A stretch of DNA of 64,000 nt from Gemmatimonadota bacterium (GTDB lineage Bacteria; Gemmatimonadota; Gemmatimonadetes; Gemmatimonadales; GWC2-71-9), in the NCBI GenBank assembly GCA_003220795.1, contig QHTK01000043.1, positions 1-64,000 of the forward strand, written 5' to 3'. The notes under the pieces are model-generated. The model made no database searches, was not told the origin of the DNA, and was given only the letters and a program-made list of their open reading frames with translations. Within the stretch, counting starts at the first letter, position 1; each line of letters begins with the position of its first letter. Positions 50,857-58,972 of this stretch are shown one piece after another. The position numbers and the translations under genes are program-made.

Positions 50857-51398
50857 TAGGGGGCGCCTTCCTTCACCCACTTGGAGACCGCGTCCACCAT
50901 CTCGGGCATGAGTGCCTCGACCTGCTCGACTTGCTCGGGTGTGAACGGCGCGAGCACGTATTCCGACCACTCGCCGGCGCCCTCCGGGAGCGGTCCCACG
51001 CCGATCCGGAGGCGCGCGTACGCCTGCGATTGCAGCGCTCCCTCGATGCTCTTCAGGCCGTTATGACCGCCCGACGAGCCGTCGGCACGGAGCCGAAACG
51101 TGCCGCAGGGAATCTGAAAGTCGTCCACGAGGATCAGCAAATCGGTGGTGGGATTGAAGGCGGGGTCGGCGCGCAGCGACGCCAACGCGGCCCCGCTGCG
51201 GTTCATGTACGTGGTGGGCTTGAGTACGCGGACGGGGACGCCCGCGACGTCGCCCTGGGAGACGCGCGCGCGCTCGCCGCGTCGGAACGGGGGAAACCCC
51301 CACCGCGCGACGAGCGCGTCGGCGAGCCGGAAGCCCGCATTGTGCCGGGTCGCCGCGTACTCTGGCCCCGGGTTGCCGAGGCCAACCACGGCGCGCAA
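50856..51398 (-). CDS. pth: Peptidyl-tRNA hydrolase
   Basis: Pth frees tRNA from prematurely released peptidyl-tRNA. The 180-residue protein has VVGLGNPGPEYAATRHNAGF, containing the catalytic Asn and His, then KPTTYMNRSG and DDFQIPCG, FRLRADGSSGGHNGLKS, all in order. It lies 3 bases after rplY in the prs-rplY-pth-ychF order. Confidence 0.97.
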   Translation of the reverse strand: MRAVVGLGNPGPEYAATRHNAGFRLADALVARWGFPPFRRGERARVSQGDVAGVPVRVLKPTTYMNRSGAALASLRADPAFNPTTDLLILVDDFQIPCGTFRLRADGSSGGHNGLKSIEGALQSQAYARLRIGVGPLPEGAGEWSEYVLAPFTPEQVEQVEALMPEMVDAVSKWVKEGAP

Positions 51399-51401
51399 GC
51401 C

Positions 51402-52175
51402 TCAGCTCTCTTTGCCGCCCTTGGGCTTCTCGACTTTCTCCGCCTTCTCGCCCTTGGCGGGAGTCGCCGCGCCGCCGCCTTTCGTCTCGGGCTTGGCGCC
51501 GCCTTCGCCGGCCGCCGCGCCCTCGCCTTCCACTTCTTCGCCCTCGCGCACCTTGCGAATCAGCTCGGGTTCGGCGACCTCGGCCGCCGCCTCGGGGACC
51601 GGGGCGGTCACCTCTTCGGCGCGCGGCGGCACCACCGTCGCGATCGTGAGATCCGCCAGCGTGAGGATCGTCGCGTTCGCGATGTGCAAATCGCGCACGT
51701 GCAGCGAGTCGCCGATCTTCAGGGCGGTGACGTCGAGCTCCACGCGGTCGGGAATGTTATCGGGCATCACCTCGATCTCGACCTCGCGCGTCACCTGGTC
51801 GAGCACGCCGCCGGCGTTTCGCACGCCGTCCGGGTTGCCGACCAGGTGCACCGGCACCTTGAGCTTGACCTTCTCCTCGGCGTGGATCTCGTAGAAATCC
51901 ACGTGGATGATGTCGGGGCGGATCGGATGGCGCTGGATCTCGCGGATCAGCGTCCGGGTTTTCATGCCGTCCACCGCGAGCTCGATGATCGTGCTCGCGG
52001 GTTCGACGCCGGTGAGCGCCTTCTCGAGCGCCTTGGCCTCCACCTCGAGCGACTGGGTCTCGCGCCCGTGTCCGTAGATCACGGCGGGGACCTTACCCCG
52101 GAAGCGCGTCTGTCGCGCGGCGCCCTTACCGGTCGTGGTGCGCGGGCTTGCCGCGAGGGAAACGATTTGGGCCAT
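51402..52175 (-). CDS. rplY: 50S ribosomal protein L25/TL5/CTC
   Basis: This 257-residue L25 has the 5S-rRNA-binding domain (KGAARQTRFRGKVPAVIYGHG, FYEIHAEEKVKLKVPVHLVG) and the CTC-type second beta domain. A C-terminal tail of about 50 residues is rich in Lys, Ala, Glu and Gly and is longer than usual. The ATG at 52175 is preceded by GAGG, which lies in the end of a 7-base repeat array (52181-52208). Confidence 0.94.
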   Translation of the reverse strand: MAQIVSLAASPRTTTGKGAARQTRFRGKVPAVIYGHGRETQSLEVEAKALEKALTGVEPASTIIELAVDGMKTRTLIREIQRHPIRPDIIHVDFYEIHAEEKVKLKVPVHLVGNPDGVRNAGGVLDQVTREVEIEVMPDNIPDRVELDVTALKIGDSLHVRDLHIANATILTLADLTIATVVPPRAEEVTAPVPEAAAEVAEPELIRKVREGEEVEGEGAAAGEGGAKPETKGGGAATPAKGEKAEKVEKPKGGKES

Positions 52176-52180
52176 TGCCG

Positions 52181-52208
52181 GTCCTCAGAGGTCAGACGTC
52201 GGACGTCA
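52181..52208 (-). repeat. Heptamer array, 3-4 units (TGACGTC), at the prs/rplY junction
   Basis: Read on the minus strand the units are TGACGTC, CGACGTC, TGACCTC and the degenerate TGAGGAC. The first supplies the prs stop TGA; the fourth contains the GAGG ribosome-binding site of rplY. The array makes up nearly the whole 30-base intergenic gap. Confidence 0.75.
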
Positions 52209-53159
52209 TTCGAAGAGCGAGCTCACCGATTGATTCGAGTGCTCGTAGCCGATCGCTTTGGCGATCAGTCCGGCGATCGACAGCACCTTCAGCTTCTCGA
52301 AGCAGCGCTCGTCCGGGATGCGGATCGTATTCGTCACCGCGACCTCGTCGATCGGAGAGGCACGCAGGCGCTCGACCGCGGGCCCCGACAGCAGGGCGTG
52401 CGAGGCAAACGCATAGATCTTGCCCGCCCCGAGCCGCCTGAGCGCGGCCGCCGCCTCCGTAACCGTCCCCGCCGTGTCGATCATGTCGTCAGGGATGAGG
52501 CAGTCCTTTTCTTCCACCTCGCCCACGACGTTCACCACCTCGGCGACGTTCGCCGAGGGGCGCCGCTTGTCGATGATCGCGAGCGAAGCATTCAGCCGCT
52601 TCGCGAAGCCACGCGCCATCTTCGCCGAGCCGACGTCCGGCGCCACCACGACCGGATCGTACAGCTGCTTCTGGCGGAAGTGGCTCACGAACACCGGCGC
52701 CGCGTACAGGTGGTCCACCGGCAGGTCGAAGAACCCCTGCAGCTGGTGGGAATGGAAGTCCATCCCCAGGACGCGGTCGGCGCCCGCGTGCGTGATCAGG
52801 TTCGCCATCAGCTTCGCGCTGATCGCCACGCGCGGCTGGTCCTTGCGGTCCTGTCGCGCGTAGCCGAAGTACGGCAGCACCGCCGTGATCCGCGCCGCGC
52901 TCGCCCGTCGCGCGGCGTCGATCAGGAGCAACAGCTCCATCAGGTTCTCGGCCGGCGGATTGGTCGGCTGGATGATAAAGACATCCCGCCCCCGCACGTT
53001 TTCGTCGATCTTGACGAAGATCTCGCCGTCGGCGAACCGGCGGATCGTCACCGCGCACAGCGGCTGCCCCAAGTGGTGGGCCATCTCCTCGGCGAGCGGC
53101 CGGTTGGCCGTGCCCGAGAGGAGCAATAGCTGGCTCCGCGACAGCGTGAGGTCCGCCAT
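52206..53159 (-). CDS. prs: Ribose-phosphate pyrophosphokinase
   Basis: Prs makes PRPP for nucleotides, histidine and tryptophan. The 317-residue protein shows FADGEIFVKIDENVRG, the DRKDQPR segment, and the PRPP-binding loop in CLIPDDMIDTAGT. All motifs are complete. ATG 53159; promoter candidate at 53171-53199. It ends within a heptamer array just before rplY. Confidence 0.97.
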   Translation of the reverse strand: MADLTLSRSQLLLLSGTANRPLAEEMAHHLGQPLCAVTIRRFADGEIFVKIDENVRGRDVFIIQPTNPPAENLMELLLLIDAARRASAARITAVLPYFGYARQDRKDQPRVAISAKLMANLITHAGADRVLGMDFHSHQLQGFFDLPVDHLYAAPVFVSHFRQKQLYDPVVVAPDVGSAKMARGFAKRLNASLAIIDKRRPSANVAEVVNVVGEVEEKDCLIPDDMIDTAGTVTEAAAALRRLGAGKIYAFASHALLSGPAVERLRASPIDEVAVTNTIRIPDERCFEKLKVLSIAGLIAKAIGYEHSNQSVSSLFE

Positions 53160-53170
53160 GTGAGCCCCGC

Positions 53171-53199
53171 AAAATAGACGGCAAACTGCTGGAAGCCAA
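53171..53199 (-). promoter_or_regulatory. Candidate prs promoter
   Basis: On the minus strand TTGGCT (complement of 53194-53199) and TATTTT (complement of 53171-53176) are 17 bases apart, 11 bases before the prs ATG. The mRNA leader would be only a few bases. A 6-bp stem (53193-53198 with 53214-53219) that could end the upstream DUF4340 transcript overlaps the -35 element. Confidence 0.5.
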
Positions 53200-53210
53200 G
53201 GGGTTGGGGG

Positions 53211-54149
53211 CTATGGCTTGGCCGGGGCAGTCGGCTTGAGCGAGCGGCTCGCGGGCGTGAGTCCGTCGACGTCCCACGCGTTCATCCGGTATACCACACC
53301 CGTCTCACCGCCCGGAGCGGCGCCCCCGGTGCGGCGGACCCAGAACGCGCCCGGGATCGAGTCGAACACGAGTGCGACCGACATGCCGCGGGCGCTGCGC
53401 ACCGTGAGGCGCCGTGCCGGCCGCTGCGCCCGGGCGGAGTCGGCCTGGGCCGGCGTGGCGAAGCCCGCGGCCGTCACGGTGCGGTATTTCTCGAGCAACC
53501 GGGCCACCGCGCCCGAGTCCGCCGCGGCGCCGTCGAGCGTCCAGGCTTTGCCCGCGCGCCTGAGCGCATACCGGTCGTTCCCGCGCTCGACGTCCACCAA
53601 CACGACGCTGTCGGGCGCCACGGCGGCGATACGCTTGTCGCGCCACTCGTCCACCGTGCGATCCGCGAGCGTCGCCAGCCGCCCGCGCCACAGATAGACG
53701 TGGCTGTCACCGGGCCGGCGCAGGTAGGCGCTGCCGTACTCCGAGCCCCGGGCGCCGATGATCACCTCGCGCACCGGCTGGCCCGGGCCGTGGACGCGGA
53801 GCCGGCGCCCCGTGGCACCGTCGACGTTGAGGCGGCCGAACGACGACGAATCCTGCGCCACGAGCTCCGGCGGCGCGCTGTCGTGCAGTGCGTGGAGGAG
53901 CTCATTCACGCCGTCGAGCGCGGCGCGCCGGCCGTTCACGGTCCACGCCGTGGCCGACTGCCTGGCCAGCACGATCGAATCCTTTCCCTTGATGAGGCTG
54001 ATCGTGTCGACATCGGCCGGCGCCGGCGCGGAGAGGGAGAACCCCCCCGTGACGGTGTCCGAGCCGCGGGAGAGGCGCTCGGAGGCGCCCCACAGGAGCA
54101 GCACGACGGCCAGCGTGAGGATGATCAGCCGGAGCTGTTTCGCGCTCAT
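53211..54149 (-). CDS. DUF4340 periplasmic membrane-anchored protein
   Basis: This 312-residue protein has an N-terminal membrane helix (about 8-24) and then repeats of beta-rich segments, including WTVNGRRAALDGVNELLHALH and WTLDGAAADSGAVARLLEKY, characteristic of DUF4340. It starts where the GldFG gene ends (TGATG). DUF4340 proteins are found next to GldA/GldF/GldG-type ABC genes in many phyla, and I infer it is an accessory of that transporter. Its molecular role is unknown. Confidence 0.85.
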   Translation of the reverse strand: MSAKQLRLIILTLAVVLLLWGASERLSRGSDTVTGGFSLSAPAPADVDTISLIKGKDSIVLARQSATAWTVNGRRAALDGVNELLHALHDSAPPELVAQDSSSFGRLNVDGATGRRLRVHGPGQPVREVIIGARGSEYGSAYLRRPGDSHVYLWRGRLATLADRTVDEWRDKRIAAVAPDSVVLVDVERGNDRYALRRAGKAWTLDGAAADSGAVARLLEKYRTVTAAGFATPAQADSARAQRPARRLTVRSARGMSVALVFDSIPGAFWVRRTGGAAPGGETGVVYRMNAWDVDGLTPASRSLKPTAPAKP

Positions 54150-56395
54150 CAGGCTCCTCCCGCGCCCGCCAGCGCCAGCGGTCGGTACACCTGTCGTGTG
54201 ATCTGGCGCCGGCGCCACAGTCGCAAGGCGCCGAAGACGATCAGCAGCACGGGCACCCCGATGATGTTGCCGTATTTCACGACATCGTGCGTGGTCGCGC
54301 TGGCGAACGCGAGCGGTGGAGGAGTCCGATTCTTCGAGCGAATCGCGATCAAGGCCTCGTCCTGTGCGAGCCAGTCCACGGCGTTCTGGACGAACACGAT
54401 GTTGTCCGGAGAATTCTGTGCGTAGCGATCGCTCCCGAAGTCCGGGCTGCCCACGACCACGAGGCGGCCGCGGGTCGCGCTGGCCGCGCCCTGCGTCGCG
54501 GGGGCGAGCTGCGCGGCGAGGAGTCGCGGACGCAGGCTGTCGCGGCGGAACTCGCGCGACGGATCGAGGAGCGCCGTGGTCTCCTGCACACCGCCGGCGC
54601 GACTTGTCACCAGCAGCGGCGTGACGGTGCCCTTCGGGGCCTTGGTCGTGTCGAGGCTGCTCGGCCAGGGGAGCAACACGGCGTCGATTTCGGCGTTTAC
54701 GGGAGACGCCCTGGTGCTCGCTGCCTGTATCCAGAAGGGGTAGGGCAGGAGCACCTGACCGAATTGTGCCTGAATGGCGACGCGCGCGTTCGACGCGAGG
54801 TCGTACACCATATCGGAGCCGATGGACACACCGTAGGGCTTGAGCAACTCGTTCCACCCCACCGGCCGCGAGAACGAGAACGGGCCTTGCGGCGAGCGCT
54901 CCATGCCGCTGGCCATGAGCAGCAGGCTGCCGCCGCGGTCTAGGAACGCGTTGAGGTTGGCGGCCTGGGCGCCGCGCAGCGAATCGGGGGTGCCTGCGAA
55001 GATCACTGCCTTCGTGTCGGGCGGGATTGCGCTGTCCGAGAGCGCGACCGCGTGCACCGTGTAGGTCCGCTCGAGCTGCTGGCGCAGCGCCTCGAAGGAC
55101 CGTCGCATCTGGGGCGGCGTCTGTGCGTCGGTGATCTCGCCGAACCCGATCGCCGGCTTGTTGGTGGTAGTGAGCGAGCGGATGTCGGACGTCAGACGGT
55201 ACTCGAGGTCGTTCGTCTGCTGCACGAAGGGGATGGTCTTGACGCCGTCGGCGTAGCGCACGGCGAGTCCCAGGTACCCTTCCTTTACCTGCAGCTCGGC
55301 CTTCCCCAGCACGTTGAACTGCACGGGCGGGATGCCGAGCGTGCGTGCCTCGCGTAGCACCGCGCTGTCGGCGGACGGGTCCTGCACGACGACTTTCACC
55401 CGGCCGCGGCCCGCGGCGCGATAGTCGCGCAACAGATCGTCCAGGTCGCGTTTCAGGAACGCCACTTGGGGCGGGAGCGCGCTCGTGGCGAACAGCTTGA
55501 TGGTCACGAGGTCGGGCAGGGCGCCGAGGATCCGCTTCGTGGCGGGGGCGAGCGTGTACGACCGGCCCGGCGTCAGGTCGATCCGGCCGCCGATGTGGCG
55601 TCCGAACAGGTTCACCACGATCATCGCCGCCGCGAGCAGCACCGTCCCGAGTCGCAGGCGCTGCAGCGACGCGCCGCGCGCCGTGAGCTTGCGCCGCATC
55701 AGCGCGAAGTAGGCGAGCAGCAGGAAGAGCGCGGCGAGCGTAACGAAGTAAACGGCGTCCCGCAGGTCGATCACACCGCGGTCGATGCCGGTGAAATGCG
55801 ACAGCACGCCGAGCGACGCGGCGATCGCGCCGAGGCGGGGCGGCAGGCCCACGATCAAGGGATCGAGCCCGACCAGAATCAGCACGAACATCACCGCGAC
55901 GGCGAGGATGAACGCGGTGATCTGGTTGCTGGTGACGCTCGACGCCCAGATGCCGACGGCGGCGAGCCCCGCGATCAGGAGCGTAGCGCCGACGTACTGC
56001 GCCACGAGCACCCCGACCGGGAGATGCGCTCCCAGGGCGAGGCCGAGCGGGAGGGTGAGCGTCATGGCCAGCGCGATCACGAGGACCGACAGCTGACCGA
56101 GGTACTTGCCGGCCAGAAGCTCGAGCTCCGTGATGGGCTGCGCCAGCACGACCTCGAGCGTGCCGCTGCGAGAGTCCTCGGCGAGGGCGCGCATCGTCAC
56201 GGCGGGCGCGAGGAACAAGAGCAGCCAGGGCAGCAGGTCGAGCATGGGGCGCAGCGACGCCACGCCGTACATGTCCACTTCCCGGAAGAAGAGGAAGCCG
56301 TTCACGCTGGTGAACACGACCAGCAGGATGTACGCCGTGGGGTGATCGAACAGCGCCTTGAGCTCGCGTCGCGCGACCGTCAGGATGGCGTTCAT
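54149..56395 (-). CDS. GldF-GldG fusion: ABC-2 permease with auxiliary domain
   Basis: This 748-residue protein joins two units. Residues 1-240 are an ABC-2-type permease with six helices and the EDSRSGTLEVVLAQPI motif. Residues 270-720 are the GldG-like extracytoplasmic domain (DLTPGRSYTLAPATKRIL, FGEITDAQTPPQ), followed by a terminal helix and an Arg-rich end. In Flavobacterium gldF and gldG are separate genes used in gliding; the fused form occurs in other phyla in non-gliding settings. ATG 56395 overlaps the GldA gene as ATGA. A stretch at 55181-55201 looks like the GACGTC heptamers but is in a conserved coding motif. Confidence 0.9.
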   Translation of the reverse strand: MNAILTVARRELKALFDHPTAYILLVVFTSVNGFLFFREVDMYGVASLRPMLDLLPWLLLFLAPAVTMRALAEDSRSGTLEVVLAQPITELELLAGKYLGQLSVLVIALAMTLTLPLGLALGAHLPVGVLVAQYVGATLLIAGLAAVGIWASSVTSNQITAFILAVAVMFVLILVGLDPLIVGLPPRLGAIAASLGVLSHFTGIDRGVIDLRDAVYFVTLAALFLLLAYFALMRRKLTARGASLQRLRLGTVLLAAAMIVVNLFGRHIGGRIDLTPGRSYTLAPATKRILGALPDLVTIKLFATSALPPQVAFLKRDLDDLLRDYRAAGRGRVKVVVQDPSADSAVLREARTLGIPPVQFNVLGKAELQVKEGYLGLAVRYADGVKTIPFVQQTNDLEYRLTSDIRSLTTTNKPAIGFGEITDAQTPPQMRRSFEALRQQLERTYTVHAVALSDSAIPPDTKAVIFAGTPDSLRGAQAANLNAFLDRGGSLLLMASGMERSPQGPFSFSRPVGWNELLKPYGVSIGSDMVYDLASNARVAIQAQFGQVLLPYPFWIQAASTRASPVNAEIDAVLLPWPSSLDTTKAPKGTVTPLLVTSRAGGVQETTALLDPSREFRRDSLRPRLLAAQLAPATQGAASATRGRLVVVGSPDFGSDRYAQNSPDNIVFVQNAVDWLAQDEALIAIRSKNRTPPPLAFASATTHDVVKYGNIIGVPVLLIVFGALRLWRRRQITRQVYRPLALAGAGGA

Positions 56396-57336
56396 GCGTC
56401 GCTCGCGTCGCGCTGCGTGAGCTGGTGGAACAGCTCCTCCAGGCCGGCGCGCTCCGCGTGCAGCTCGTACAACGTCCATCCGCGGGCCTTGGCCAGCGCG
56501 TAGATCTCGGGCCGGAGATCAGTGCCGCCGTCCGCCGTGAGCGTGACCGCGACGCGCCCATCCGCGGCGCGACCGGGCTCCACCCGCCGCACGCCCGGGA
56601 GCTGGCCGAGCGCTTCGGCCACGCCCGCGCCGGCGACCTCGACCGAGATCTCCACCGCCCCCTCCGCCTGCTGGATGAGCCGGTCCACCGGGCCGTCCGC
56701 GACGATCTTGCCGTGACTGATGATGAGCAGGCGCGAGCAGGTGTGCTGCACTTCGGAGAGCACGTGCGTGGAGAGGATCACCGTGCGGTCCCGGCCGAGC
56801 GCGCCGATCAGGCGCCGAATCTCGACGCGCTGGTTGGGGTCGAGACCCTCCGTCGGCTCGTCGAGGACGAGCAGATCCGGTCGGTGCAGGATCGCCTGCG
56901 CCAGCCCGACGCGCTGGCGGAATCCCTTCGAGAGCTCGCCGATCGGCCGGTAGTACACGCTTTCGATGCCCGTCCCCGTGACCGCCGCGTCGAGCGATTG
57001 ACGGCGGGTGAGTCCCGCGAGCTCGCGCAGGTCGGCGATGAAGGCGAGGTAGTCGGCCACCAGCATGTCGCCGTACAGCGGGTTGTTCTCCGGTAAGTAG
57101 CCGATGCGACGCTTCGACTCACGCGCCGCCTGGGCGAGCGGCACGCCGTCGAGCGTGATCTGGCCCGTGTCCGGCTCGTAGTACTGGGTGATCATCCGCA
57201 TCGTCGTGGACTTGCCGGCGCCGTTCGGGCCCAGGAACCCGACCACTTGCCCTCGATCGACCGCGAAGGACACCTGGTCGACGGCGGTCACGCCGGCGAA
57301 GCGCTTGGACACACGCTCTAAAGAAAGGAAGGACAT
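56392..57336 (-). CDS. GldA-like ABC transporter ATP-binding protein
   Basis: This 314-residue ATPase has Walker A GPNGAGKSTT, the signature LSKGFRQRVGLAQ and Walker B LVLDEPTEGLDP, and a C-terminal regulatory domain like CcmA/GldA. It powers the GldFG-DUF4340 transporter encoded directly downstream. The substrate is unknown. It starts at ATG 57336; the 96-base gap to the di-heme gene holds the promoter. Confidence 0.93.
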   Translation of the reverse strand: MSFLSLERVSKRFAGVTAVDQVSFAVDRGQVVGFLGPNGAGKSTTMRMITQYYEPDTGQITLDGVPLAQAARESKRRIGYLPENNPLYGDMLVADYLAFIADLRELAGLTRRQSLDAAVTGTGIESVYYRPIGELSKGFRQRVGLAQAILHRPDLLVLDEPTEGLDPNQRVEIRRLIGALGRDRTVILSTHVLSEVQHTCSRLLIISHGKIVADGPVDRLIQQAEGAVEISVEVAGAGVAEALGQLPGVRRVEPGRAADGRVAVTLTADGGTDLRPEIYALAKARGWTLYELHAERAGLEELFHQLTQRDASDA

Positions 57337-57432
57337 GGGCGGTGAGTGTGTAGAGGACTCGGGGGAAGATGGTAATCACGCAGCGCCAGATAGTTCAAGT
57401 CCCCGGTTTCCGGCGGCGGGGATGGCAACTGC

Positions 57433-58581
57433 CTACAGCGATTTCAGGAAGGCGATCAGGGCGGCGCGATCGGTGGCAGGGAGGGCTTTGAACCGGTCCC
57501 GGGCGCCGGACGCCTCGCCACCATGGTCCAGGACGGCCTGCTCCAGCGTCGTGTCCCGACCGTCGTGCAGGAACGCCTTGGCGTCCCGCAGGTCGATCAA
57601 CGGCTCGGTGCGGAACTCGGACGGGGTGGCAAGGCCGAGGCAGATGTCGGCGAGACCGGGCCCCATATCGTGGAGCAAGAGGTCGGTGTAGGCGGAGAAT
57701 TCCTTGTTTCGCAGCGCCGCGATGGGACTGTCGCCGGTGCGCAGCGTGGGGACATGGCAGGCCGCGCACCCGATCTGCGAGAACAGCTCGCGGCCCCGCC
57801 GGCCGTTCCGGTTGACCTTCAAAGGCGTGGGAACGGCCAAAAAGCGCACGAACGCGTTGGTGAGGTCGAGCTGGGCCTGATTGATCTCGGGATCGGCCGT
57901 CGGGTCGACGCCCGAGGGGATCGGCTTGCCGCCGATGGTTTCCTCAGTGCGCACCGCCGGGTTGGTCACACCCATCTCGGCCGAGAACGCGCCGGCGTTG
58001 AACTCGTCGAGCGTCGGCACGAAGCCCTTGCGGCCGAAGCGGCCGATCCGACCGTCAGTGAAGCGGTTGGGCCGCCCCGAGATGCCGTCGTGGTTCCGGT
58101 CGTCGGGATCGGCGTAGGCGAGGATGACCGCCTCGGGAACCGCGTCGAGCAAGCCTCGCCCGAACACGACCGGCGTGGTGCGCCGGGCCCGCGCGGTGGC
58201 CGAGGGGGGGAACGGCTCGGAATCGATCCCCAGGGCCTGCTTCAGCGCCGGCGTGGCGTGCAGCTGGATGACGAACCCCCCTTCCTCGACCAGCGGATCG
58301 CACACGGCGTTCTTGAACGCTGTCGCGTGCACCTCGACTTCGTCGCCGGTACCGCCCTTCGCCGGATCCTCATGGCACTCACCGCAGCCGGTCGAGTTGA
58401 ACAGCGGGCCGAGCCCCGTCTCCGGGGTGAAGTTGCTGTCGAATACGATCTTCCCCTGGGCGAAGCGATCCCGCTCCGGGCGGTTCAAGCCGCGGAGCGG
58501 ATCGCCGGGCTTGAGGGCCCGCTCGCAGCCGGCCGCGAGCAGCACGAGTGCCACGACCGCGCAGGCGCGCCCCGGGGTCAC
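57433..58581 (-). CDS. Di-heme oxidoreductase lipoprotein
   Basis: This 382-residue lipoprotein (VLLAAGC) has two heme c sites, CGECH and CAACH, at the spacing of the DHOR family (putative thiol oxidoreductases related to MauG/CCP peroxidases). Conserved segments include FGRGLLDAVPEA, DGISGRPNR, GRFGRKG and DLLLHDMGPGL. It would take part in periplasmic electron transfer. GTG 58581 has GAAGAGG upstream and overlaps the preceding stop as GTGA. Confidence 0.88.
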   Translation of the reverse strand: MTPGRACAVVALVLLAAGCERALKPGDPLRGLNRPERDRFAQGKIVFDSNFTPETGLGPLFNSTGCGECHEDPAKGGTGDEVEVHATAFKNAVCDPLVEEGGFVIQLHATPALKQALGIDSEPFPPSATARARRTTPVVFGRGLLDAVPEAVILAYADPDDRNHDGISGRPNRFTDGRIGRFGRKGFVPTLDEFNAGAFSAEMGVTNPAVRTEETIGGKPIPSGVDPTADPEINQAQLDLTNAFVRFLAVPTPLKVNRNGRRGRELFSQIGCAACHVPTLRTGDSPIAALRNKEFSAYTDLLLHDMGPGLADICLGLATPSEFRTEPLIDLRDAKAFLHDGRDTTLEQAVLDHGGEASGARDRFKALPATDRAALIAFLKSL

Positions 58582-58901
58582 GGTGCTCGCCTCTTCAGCT
58601 CGATCCGATCGACCACGAGGCCGGTGGCGGTCATGCGGCAATCGGCGCGTACCACGTCGCCGGGCTGCAAATCGCCCAGCGCCAGGCCTGCGCCTTCGCC
58701 GACTACGGCGGTGGCGGGCTGGGTGCGCATGTGCACCAGCCGCAGCGCCTCCCCGACGCCGGTGATGAGGTCCAGGGCTCCCGCCTTCACGGCGTGCACT
58801 GTGCCCTGGTAGGTGTACGGCAGCTCCCGCTGCGCGGACAGTGCTGCGGTGGGAGCGAGCAGGACGGCGGCGAGCGCAGCTGCGCGGGCCAGATGCTTCA
58901 T
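58578..58901 (-). CDS. Small exported hypothetical protein
   Basis: This 107-residue protein has a signal peptide (cleavage after LSAQ) and a short beta-rich domain (GTVHAVKAGALDLITG, LQPGDVVRADCRM) similar to copper/metal-binding or DUF5666-like small barrels, but without certain identification. GGGAGG lies before ATG 58901. It overlaps the di-heme gene, so the pair is a unit; it may assist or be a partner of the oxidoreductase. Confidence 0.65.
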   Translation of the reverse strand: MKHLARAAALAAVLLAPTAALSAQRELPYTYQGTVHAVKAGALDLITGVGEALRLVHMRTQPATAVVGEGAGLALGDLQPGDVVRADCRMTATGLVVDRIELKRRAP

Positions 58902-58972
58902 ACGTACCTCCCGGGGGTGGCTACCCCGCCGCATTCTAGGCGGTCACGCGCGCGCCAGTCAATGGCGCCGCT

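Noticed and set aside
53193..53221. Possible degenerate heptamers (CCAAGCC, ATAGCCC, CCAACCC on the minus strand)
   Set aside because: The units are too divergent to call, and the sequence is equally well explained by the hairpin and the prs promoter.
55181..55201. GATGTCG-GACGTCA-GACGGTA, similar to the prs/rplY heptamers
   Set aside because: It lies in the conserved EYRLTSDIRSLT motif of GldG, so protein constraint explains the sequence. I could not separate it from coincidence.
57390..57420. TTCAAGT loop resembling a tRNA T-arm
   Set aside because: The flanking bases do not pair and there is no D-arm, anticodon arm or acceptor stem nearby.
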